From: Planctomycetota bacterium
Lineage (GTDB): Bacteria; Planctomycetota; Phycisphaerae; Sedimentisphaerales; Anaerohalosphaeraceae
Reading direction: 5' to 3'
DNA length: 6,633 nt
Assembly (NCBI GenBank): GCA_003644175.1
Contig: QNBS01000129.1
Location: 1-6,633 of the forward strand
The translations under genes and the position numbers were made by a program. Under the pieces are notes generated by a model. The model made no database searches, was not told the origin of the DNA, and saw only the letters and a program-made list of their open reading frames with translations. Of the stretch, positions 1 to 4,719 are shown one piece after another (the first letter of the stretch is position 1; the number at the start of each line of letters is the position of its first letter).

Positions 1-233
1 CGGCGAACCCGGCTGCACTTGCCAAAATTCGCGCACAAGTGCGAGCCAGAATGGCTGTCAGCCCCCTTTGCAACAGGGATCTTTTTGCCAAAAATATCGA
101 AAAGGCCTATCGCCGAATGTGGCACGATTACTGCCGTTCTAAAGGGATTGAAATGAAACAAATCGCATCCCGGCAGGATACTGATTGTAAACCTCAAAAA
201 TATTCAGACCGTATGGTTAATATATTGGAGTAA
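1..233 (+). CDS. C-terminal end of a GT41 (SPINDLY/OGT-like) TPR glycosyltransferase, partial
   Basis: Only the last 76 codons are present; the reading frame enters from the left edge, with the first full codon at 3, and stops with TAA at 231-233. Visible motifs match the tail of bacterial O-linked GlcNAc transferase/SPINDLY family proteins: a 'NPAALAKIRAQVRARM' helix, then 'SPLCNRDLFAKNIEKAY' and 'RRMWHDYC', corresponding to the family pattern of 'LA..P..L..lR', 'SPL.d...Far.lE.AYr.MW'. Family members usually have N-terminal TPRs followed by a two-lobed GT-B catalytic domain and transfer a sugar from a nucleotide donor to Ser/Thr of proteins; those parts lie outside the window. The ~25 residues after the MW motif are a non-conserved tail. 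The next gene starts 6 bases downstream, so the two are probably co-transcribed. A GTG at 39 is internal and not a plausible start. The family call is fairly firm; donor and acceptor are unknown. Confidence 0.8.
   Translation, partial: ANPAALAKIRAQVRARMAVSPLCNRDLFAKNIEKAYRRMWHDYCRSKGIEMKQIASRQDTDCKPQKYSDRMVNILE
227..230 (+). promoter_or_regulatory. Ribosome binding site for the methyltransferase at 240
   Basis: GGAG lies 9 bases before the ATG at 240 and overlaps the last sense codon of the upstream glycosyltransferase. It supports both the ATG choice and co-translation with the preceding gene. Confidence 0.65.
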
Positions 234-239
234 ATCAGG

Positions 240-788
240 ATGGCAAAAAAATTGCATATTGGCGGAAAACAACCCCACCCTGACTGGGAGATCTTCAACA
301 TTCAAGAGGGCCCCGACGTGGACCACGTAGGCGATGCGAAGGATTTGTCGCGGTTTGAAGACCAGACGTTCGACGAATTGTACGCCTCTCACACATTAGA
401 ACATTTCGACTACAACGGGCCACTGCAGAAAGTCCTTAAGGAATGGCACCGTGTCCTTAAACCCGAAGGTAAACTGTATATCAGCGTACCTGATATGGAC
501 GTGTTGTGCAAATTGTTTACGATGAAGGAAAAATTTACCGTCCAGGGGCGCTTTCATTTAACCCGCATGATGTTCGGCGGACATATCGACGAATATGACT
601 ATCACTATGTAGGCCTTTATTTTGACATTTTGAACTCACTGCTCGCTGGAGCAGGATTTCAGAAAGTACTAAAGGTGGAAAATTTTGGTATTTTTGAAGA
701 TGCCAGCACGATTTGTGTAGGTAATATCCCTATAAGCCTCAATGTTATTGCTTTCAAGGGCTGCGACACTTGCCCCGAAACCGGATGA
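240..788 (+). CDS. Small class I SAM-dependent methyltransferase, C-terminus altered
   Basis: This 182-residue protein belongs to a small methyltransferase family often found in sugar and glycan clusters. It opens with 'KLHIGGKQPHPDW' (residues 4-16), the family's version of the SAM-binding start. It continues with 'VGDAKDLSRFEDQTFDELY' (30-48), the 'ASHTLEHF' motif (49-56), 'EWHRVLKPEGKLYISVPD' (68-85, the post-motif strand and helix) and 'MMFGG' (110-114). The body ends in 'ISLNVIAFK' (165-173), where family members normally stop. The following nine residues, GCDTCPETG, look foreign: in another frame the same DNA encodes the remnant of a glycosyltransferase tail, so the original stop has been lost or replaced. 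The start is set by GGAG at 227-230. The acceptor is unknown; O-methylation of a sugar is plausible from context. No transmembrane segment or signal peptide is visible, so it is probably cytoplasmic. Confidence 0.82.
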   Translation: MAKKLHIGGKQPHPDWEIFNIQEGPDVDHVGDAKDLSRFEDQTFDELYASHTLEHFDYNGPLQKVLKEWHRVLKPEGKLYISVPDMDVLCKLFTMKEKFTVQGRFHLTRMMFGGHIDEYDYHYVGLYFDILNSLLAGAGFQKVLKVENFGIFEDASTICVGNIPISLNVIAFKGCDTCPETG

Positions 789-850
789 ATTTGCGAAAAT
801 ACACTCCTCCATGCGAGCCGGAATGGCAAGAAGTGGTCTTTGTAATAGAG
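757..850 (+). pseudogene. Decayed remnant of a second GT41 glycosyltransferase C-terminus
   Basis: Read in the frame beginning at 757, this stretch gives 'RAATLAPKPDEFAKI' followed by 'HSSMRAGMARSGLCNRG'. It lines up without gaps with the tail of the upstream GT41 gene (6-77): the aligned codons share about 47 of 72 bases and 13 of 24 residues, including P, AKI, R-A-x-MA, S and LCNR. At 850 one extra base relative to the upstream copy shifts the frame. In the shifted frame 'D' follows 'CNR', as in the intact copy (CNRD), and a TAA comes at 872-874. No start codon or catalytic domain is present, and a TAA at 733-735 closes the frame upstream. It overlaps the last ten codons of the methyltransferase. 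Identity is too low for a recent copy, so this looks like an old paralogue lost by deletion and frameshift. Alignment was by eye. Confidence 0.6.
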
Positions 851-952
851 GATGTAAAGATAATCAGCGAATAATTGCAACCCACGGGGACGGAGTCTGT
901 TCGGACAGCGTGGCTTATCGTTACAATTCAATGCTTAAGCTTCTTTCCACAT

Positions 953-957
953 AGGAG
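953..957 (+). promoter_or_regulatory. Ribosome binding site for rfbF
   Basis: A perfect AGGAG sits 6 bases before the ATG at 964. It is the strongest ribosome binding site in the window and marks the first gene of the CDP-sugar run. I see no convincing -35/-10 pair in the preceding spacer. Confidence 0.75.
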
Positions 958-963
958 TATACA

Positions 964-1731
964 ATGAAAGTCGCGATTCTGGCAGGAGGATTTGGCAGCC
1001 GCCTTCAGGAAGAAACTGTGATACGACCTAAACCGATGGTCGAAATTGGCGGCAAGCCTATCCTTTGGCATATTCTGAACATCTACTCGGCGTTCGGGTT
1101 CAATGACTTCGTTCTGGCTTTGGGCTACAAAGGTGAGTACATAAAAAAATATTTTCTGAATTTCTATGCCGTAAACAATGATCTGACGGTGGACCTTGCC
1201 AATGGCAAGAGCGAGATCCATGAGGGAAAGCAGCCAAACTGGAGAATTGATCTGGTGGATACCGGGCTGAAAACGATGACCGGGGGCCGCATCAAGCGAC
1301 TGCAACCGTGGGTCGGCAATGAAACATTTTTGGCAACGTATGGTGACGGTCTATCTGACATTCGTATTGAAGAATTGATTTCTTTTCACAAGTCACACGG
1401 AAAAGTGGCGACGCTAACAGCGGTCAGGCCTCCTGCGCGGTTTGGAGGCCTCAATATTGACGGCGGCCGGGTTGTTAAGTTTGCTGAAAAACCGCAAAGC
1501 GGAGAGGGATGGATCAATGGAGGATTTTTTGTTCTTGAACCGGAAATATTCGATTACATTGATGGTGACAGCACTCCGTTTGAAGGGGAACCCATGCAGA
1601 AACTGGCTTCTGATGGGCAATTAATGGCATTTCAACATGAAGGTTTCTTTCAGCCGATGGATACGATACGTGAGTGTAATATTCTGGAAGACCTGTGGGT
1701 ATCAGGAAAAGCGCCTTGGAAAATGTGGTGA
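964..1731 (+). CDS. rfbF: Glucose-1-phosphate cytidylyltransferase
   Basis: Catalyses CTP + alpha-D-glucose-1-phosphate to CDP-glucose + pyrophosphate, the entry step to CDP-deoxysugars, in the cytoplasm. The 255-residue length matches the family (about 257 in Salmonella). The nucleotidyltransferase fold is clear: the nucleotide-binding loop 'LAGGFGSRLQEET' (6-18) with 'RPKPMVEIGGKPILWH' (21-36); 'YGDGLSD' (126-132), where an Asp is expected to bind the metal; 'FAEKP' (173-177); 'NGGFFV' (185-190) with 'EGEPM' (207-211); and 'QPMDTIRE' (230-237) near the end. 'LVDTG...GGRIKR' (98-112) is typical of the cytidylyltransferase rather than the thymidylyltransferase branch. The start is fixed by AGGAG at 953-957. 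It overlaps the next gene by 4 bases (GTGA at 1728-1731), and the dehydratase that uses its product follows directly. Confidence 0.96.
   Translation: MKVAILAGGFGSRLQEETVIRPKPMVEIGGKPILWHILNIYSAFGFNDFVLALGYKGEYIKKYFLNFYAVNNDLTVDLANGKSEIHEGKQPNWRIDLVDTGLKTMTGGRIKRLQPWVGNETFLATYGDGLSDIRIEELISFHKSHGKVATLTAVRPPARFGGLNIDGGRVVKFAEKPQSGEGWINGGFFVLEPEIFDYIDGDSTPFEGEPMQKLASDGQLMAFQHEGFFQPMDTIRECNILEDLWVSGKAPWKMW
1718..1720 (+). promoter_or_regulatory. Weak ribosome binding site deciding the rfbG start
   Basis: GGA lies 7 bases before the GTG at 1728. Together with the 4-base GTGA stop/start overlap it favours 1728 over the nearby GTG at 1725, the TTG at 1734 or the far upstream GTG at 1695. Confidence 0.45.
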
Positions 1732-2858
1732 CATTGAAAGCTGATTTCTGGAAAAACAAATCTGTCCTGATTACCGGGCATACGGGATTTAAAGGGGCGT
1801 GGCTGTCTCTCTGGCTTAACAGTCTTGGCGCCGACGTCAGTGGGTACGCTACAGAGCCGCCTACAAGCCCAAGTCTTTTTGAACTTGCATCGGCAGGCAT
1901 TTGTACGAAATCAACTATTGCCGACATTAGAGATTCCGCCTCGCTGAAGAGAGTATTCAAATCAAATCAACCTGAGGTCGTTTTTCACATGGCCGCCCAA
2001 TCCCTTGTCAGACCTTCTTACAACGACCCTGTCGAGACCTTTACTACTAATGTTATTGGGACGGTTAACGTACTCGAGTCGATTCGCAAGTGTAAGTCTG
2101 TTAAAGCTGTTGTTATTGTTACCAGTGATAAGTGCTACGAGAATCGTCAATGGGCGCGGGGATACAGAGAAAACGACCCTTTGGGGGGTTACGATCCATA
2201 TTCTTCCAGCAAAGCGTGTGCTGAACTTGTGACGGCCTCTTTTCGCTCCTCCTTTTTTAATCGAAAAGATTCTCAGGGAAACGGCGTTTCTATTGCTTCG
2301 GCGCGAGCGGGCAACGTCATAGGGGGCGGCGACTGGGCGGCGGACCGGCTGATTCCCGACCTGGTAAGAGCTTTTATTGATAATCGTTCGGCGGTTATTC
2401 GCAACCCTCTTGCGACACGGCCGTGGCAGCATGTTCTCGAGCCTTTGTCCGGTTATATCACTCTTGCCGAATCTTTATGTGACGGTCAAAGCGGCACAGA
2501 TCAAGCGTGGAATTTCGGGCCGGATGAAGCAAATGTGCGTTCGGTGAACGATGTGTGCGACGGTATGGCCGGCCGATTTGAAGATGCAGTTCATTGGCGG
2601 CGGGATACTTCGGAAAATCCCCATGAGGCCCAGTTACTGCAACTGGACTCGTCTAAAGCTCGCCGTAAACTTGGATGGAAAAGCATTCTTACTTTTGAAG
2701 AGACGCTGGACTGGACTGCGCAATGGTACAAGGGATATATGGCGGGTAAAGATGGGCTTGAGTTGACATTAAATGATATTGGCCGTTATCAGTTGCGTCT
2801 AAGCAAGTCGAGCCGGGAAACTTCTGTATGCAATGTCGTGCATGCCAACAAGAATTGA
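1728..2858 (+). CDS. rfbG: CDP-glucose 4,6-dehydratase
   Basis: Converts CDP-glucose to CDP-4-keto-6-deoxy-glucose, using bound NAD+ through the usual oxidation, water elimination and reduction cycle. It is a short-chain dehydrogenase of the extended type. Residues here count from GTG 1728 (376 aa). Seen are the NAD-binding 'TGHTGFKGAWL' (16-26), 'HMAAQSLVRPSY' (87-98), the catalytic 'VTSDKCYEN' (131-139) with Thr/Ser-Asp-Lys, 'YDPYSSSKACAE' (155-166) containing the YxxxK pair Tyr158/Lys162, 'RAGNVIGGGDWA' (193-204) and 'RPWQHVLEPLSGY' (231-243). These last segments are characteristic of RfbG rather than RmlB. GTG at 1728 is preferred because it gives a GTGA overlap with rfbF and a usable GGA; no ATG is available, and TTG at 1734 is an alternative. 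The protein is somewhat longer than the usual ~360 residues because its C-terminal tail ('SSRETSVCNVVHANKN') runs 31 bases into the next gene. Confidence 0.94.
   Translation: MTLKADFWKNKSVLITGHTGFKGAWLSLWLNSLGADVSGYATEPPTSPSLFELASAGICTKSTIADIRDSASLKRVFKSNQPEVVFHMAAQSLVRPSYNDPVETFTTNVIGTVNVLESIRKCKSVKAVVIVTSDKCYENRQWARGYRENDPLGGYDPYSSSKACAELVTASFRSSFFNRKDSQGNGVSIASARAGNVIGGGDWAADRLIPDLVRAFIDNRSAVIRNPLATRPWQHVLEPLSGYITLAESLCDGQSGTDQAWNFGPDEANVRSVNDVCDGMAGRFEDAVHWRRDTSENPHEAQLLQLDSSKARRKLGWKSILTFEETLDWTAQWYKGYMAGKDGLELTLNDIGRYQLRLSKSSRETSVCNVVHANKN
2815..2818 (+). promoter_or_regulatory. Ribosome binding site for the C-methyltransferase
   Basis: GGGA lies 9 bases before the ATG at 2828, inside the end of rfbG. 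It supports a start 31 bases before the rfbG stop. Confidence 0.5.
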
Positions 2859-4054
2859 ATCATACGTTTGTAGACCTTGGCGTTTCACCGCTTAGCAATA
2901 GTTATTTGGCCGCCGACAGTCTTGAAGCGATGGAGCCGCATTACCCGTTGAAGGTTTTGTTGTGTACGCATTGCTGGCTGGTGCAGCTTGGGGCGGCCAC
3001 AAAGCCGGAGAATATATTCAGTGATTATGCGTATTTCTCCTCGTTCTCTGAGACCTGGCTTCTTCATGCGAAAGACTACGTCGAGAAAATGATTCAACGT
3101 TTCGAATTCAATGAAAGTCATAAAGTAATCGAAATCGCCAGCAACGACGGATACCTGCTGCAATACTTCGTACAACGTGGAATTGGCGTGCTTGGCATAG
3201 AGCCGGCTGCGAACGTCGCCAGGGCCGCCGTCGCAAAGGGCGTTGAAACCCTGGTTAAGTTTTTCGGTACGGAAACAGCCGGGGAAATGGTCGGCGAGGG
3301 GGAAGCCGCCGACTTGCTCCTTGGAAACAATGTGTTGGCGCACGTGCCCGATCTCAATGATTTTATAGCCGGGATGAAAATCGCGCTAAAACCGGGCGGC
3401 GTCATTACCATGGAATTCCCCCACCTGATGCGACTGATGGCGGAAAACCAGTTCGACACCATCTATCACGAGCACTTTTCCTATTTCTCTTTCCTTAGCG
3501 TAGAGAAGGCTTTTGCGCGTCATGGTATTACTCTGTTTGATGTTGAAGAGCTTTCTACGCATGGCGGGTCATTGAGGATTTACGGATGTCATGCCGGAGA
3601 CGCCGCCCGGCCCATAACCGATAATGTTGACGAATTGCGAGGTCGTGAATTAAGTGCAGGGTTTGACCGGATTGAGATATATCAGGGGTTTGCAAAACAA
3701 GTTGAAAAGTGCAAACGAGATCTGCTTGAGTTTCTAATTGAAGCCAAACGTCAGGCCAAAACCGTCGTTGGCTATGGCGCGCCCGCCAAGGGTAATACTT
3801 TGCTGAACTACTGCGGCATCGGCGCCGATTTTCTCGATTACACGGTGGACCGCAGCCCGCACAAACAAGGCCATTTTCTCCCCGGCACGCGCATCCCGAT
3901 ATTCGCCCCTGAAAAAATCAGTGAGACCAGGCCCGACTACGTCCTGATCCTTCCCTGGAACCTCAAGGACGAAATCGCCTCTCAGATGGCGCACATACGA
4001 GAGTGGGGAGGTCGGTTCGTCGTTGCCATTCCCGCAGTCGAGGTGCTCCCATGA
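2828..4054 (+). CDS. Zinc-containing sugar C-methyltransferase (TcaB9/EryBIII-like)
   Basis: Adds a methyl group from SAM to carbon next to the keto group of an NDP-4-keto-6-deoxy sugar, usually C3. The 408-residue protein has the three-part family layout. First is an N-terminal zinc site from 'CRAC' (Cys3, Cys6) and 'CTHC' (Cys46, Cys49), with the 'VDLGVSPLSNSYL' motif (15-27) between. Next is the SAM-binding domain with 'EIASNDGYLL' (102-111), 'VLGIEP' (121-126), 'NNVLAHVPD' (167-175) and 'GGVITMEFPH' (190-199), plus 'IYHEHFSYFS' (212-221), which holds the Tyr-x-Glu-His residues proposed as catalytic in TcaB9. Last is a C-terminal Rossmann-like domain with 'VVGYGAPAKGNTLLN' (313-327). ATG 2828 gives the canonical family N-terminus although it overlaps rfbG by 31 bases. 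It overlaps the epimerase by 4 bases (ATGA). Position after rfbF and rfbG implies a CDP-linked substrate; that is inference, since the best-studied relatives use dTDP-sugars. Confidence 0.9.
   Translation: MQCRACQQELNHTFVDLGVSPLSNSYLAADSLEAMEPHYPLKVLLCTHCWLVQLGAATKPENIFSDYAYFSSFSETWLLHAKDYVEKMIQRFEFNESHKVIEIASNDGYLLQYFVQRGIGVLGIEPAANVARAAVAKGVETLVKFFGTETAGEMVGEGEAADLLLGNNVLAHVPDLNDFIAGMKIALKPGGVITMEFPHLMRLMAENQFDTIYHEHFSYFSFLSVEKAFARHGITLFDVEELSTHGGSLRIYGCHAGDAARPITDNVDELRGRELSAGFDRIEIYQGFAKQVEKCKRDLLEFLIEAKRQAKTVVGYGAPAKGNTLLNYCGIGADFLDYTVDRSPHKQGHFLPGTRIPIFAPEKISETRPDYVLILPWNLKDEIASQMAHIREWGGRFVVAIPAVEVLP
4040..4045 (+). promoter_or_regulatory. Ribosome binding site for the epimerase
   Basis: GAGGTG lies 5 bases before the ATG at 4051, within the end of the C-methyltransferase. 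Together with the ATGA overlap (4051-4054) it selects 4051 over an upstream ATG at 4003. Confidence 0.65.
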
Positions 4055-4581
4055 TTTTCACCGAGACGCCGCTGAAAGGCGCTTATATCATCGAACCCGA
4101 ACGAATCGAAGACAAGCGTGGTTTTTTCGCCCGTGCCTGGTGCGCCAGAGAATTTGCCGAACGTGGTCTTAATCCCAACCTGGCCCAATGCAATATCTCC
4201 TTCAACAAGAAGAAGGGAACTTTACGAGGGATGCACTATCAGGCGCCGCCGCACGAAGAGGCGAAGATGCTGCGCTGCACGAAAGGTTCGCTGTATGATG
4301 TTATCGTTGACCTGCGAAAAGATTCGCCGACTTTTAAGCAATGGTTTTCAGTGGATTTAACCGCCGAAAACAGAAAGCAGCTTTACATCCCCGAAGGTTT
4401 CGCTCACGGATTTCAGACACTCGAAGACGAAACGGAAATATTCTATCAGATGTCGGAGTTTTACCATCCCGAAAACGCACGGGGAGTTCGTTACGACGAT
4501 CCGGCTTTTGGGATTGAGTGGCGGCCCGGAGATATGATTGTTTCCAATAATGATCGGTCGTTTGCCATGACAAGCCGGTAG
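4051..4581 (+). CDS. RmlC-fold NDP-4-keto-6-deoxysugar epimerase, Tyr-to-Phe variant
   Basis: A 176-residue cupin of the dTDP-4-dehydrorhamnose 3,5-epimerase family. Seen are 'DKRGFFARAW' (21-30), 'QCNISFNKKKGTLRGMHYQ' (46-64) with the catalytic-base His62 and Arg59, 'AKMLRC' (71-76) with Lys72, 'LYIPEGFAHGFQ' (111-122) with His119, 'ARGVRYDDPAFGIEW' (143-157), and Asp168 near the end, matching the Asp of the His-Asp dyad. Against Salmonella RmlC, recalled from memory, the catalytic Tyr138 ('TNYY') aligns with Phe137 here ('SEFY'), so the second proton step may differ and the enzyme may invert only one centre. The start follows from GAGGTG and the 4-base overlap with the C-methyltransferase. 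Its place at the end of a CDP-sugar run suggests a CDP-4-keto-3-C-methyl sugar substrate rather than dTDP-4-keto-rhamnose, so the name rfbC/rmlC would mislead. Confidence 0.88.
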   Translation: MIFTETPLKGAYIIEPERIEDKRGFFARAWCAREFAERGLNPNLAQCNISFNKKKGTLRGMHYQAPPHEEAKMLRCTKGSLYDVIVDLRKDSPTFKQWFSVDLTAENRKQLYIPEGFAHGFQTLEDETEIFYQMSEFYHPENARGVRYDDPAFGIEWRPGDMIVSNNDRSFAMTSR

Positions 4582-4719
4582 TCCGCCATGGCATATACGA
4601 TACATCGTGAAAACATGAACCCGGATTTCCCAAGTAACAGGTGGCGGAACAGGCATTTGATGGCATAGAGTCTTGTATTCCTGCAAATTTCCTGTCGGTA
4701 ACGGAATTACGATTCAAAT
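4582..4719 (+). other. Spacer between the CDP-sugar run and the radical SAM gene
   Basis: The 138 bases from the epimerase stop to the next ATG break the otherwise tight packing. I found no clear hairpin terminator with a T-run and no convincing sigma-70 -35/-10 pair. A 26-codon ORF beginning ATG 4588 and ending TAG 4668 has no good ribosome binding site and no recognised motif. The spacer may hold a promoter too weak to recognise by eye. Confidence 0.4.

Noticed and set aside
891..910. Small hairpin (CTGT/ACAG around TCGG) as a terminator before rfbF
   Set aside because: Only four base pairs with no following T-run; too weak to call.
742..954. 70-codon ORF as an independent small gene
   Set aside because: It has no ribosome site, its first half is explained as a GT41 tail remnant, and the second half has no recognised motif.
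928..1305. 125-codon minus-strand ORF opposite rfbF
   Set aside because: It is the antisense shadow of the conserved rfbF coding sequence and has no recognisable protein features.
1695..1727. Upstream GTG start for rfbG, adding 11 residues
   Set aside because: It would overlap rfbF by 37 bases and add residues absent from RfbG proteins; GTG 1728 gives the normal N-terminus and a GTGA overlap.
1962..2432. 156-codon minus-strand ORF opposite rfbG
   Set aside because: Arg-rich, low-complexity reading opposite conserved catalytic motifs of rfbG; an antisense shadow.
2885..3343. 152-codon minus-strand ORF opposite the C-methyltransferase
   Set aside because: It lies entirely within the conserved methyltransferase gene and shows no family motif.
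4003..4050. Upstream ATG start for the epimerase, adding 16 residues
   Set aside because: The extra Arg-rich residues are unlike the family start, whereas ATG 4051 has GAGGTG and an ATGA overlap.
4661..4677. Possible sigma-54 promoter (TGGCAT...TTGTA)
   Set aside because: The spacing between the GG and the downstream G-pyrimidine element is one base too long and the -12 element reads GT, not GC.
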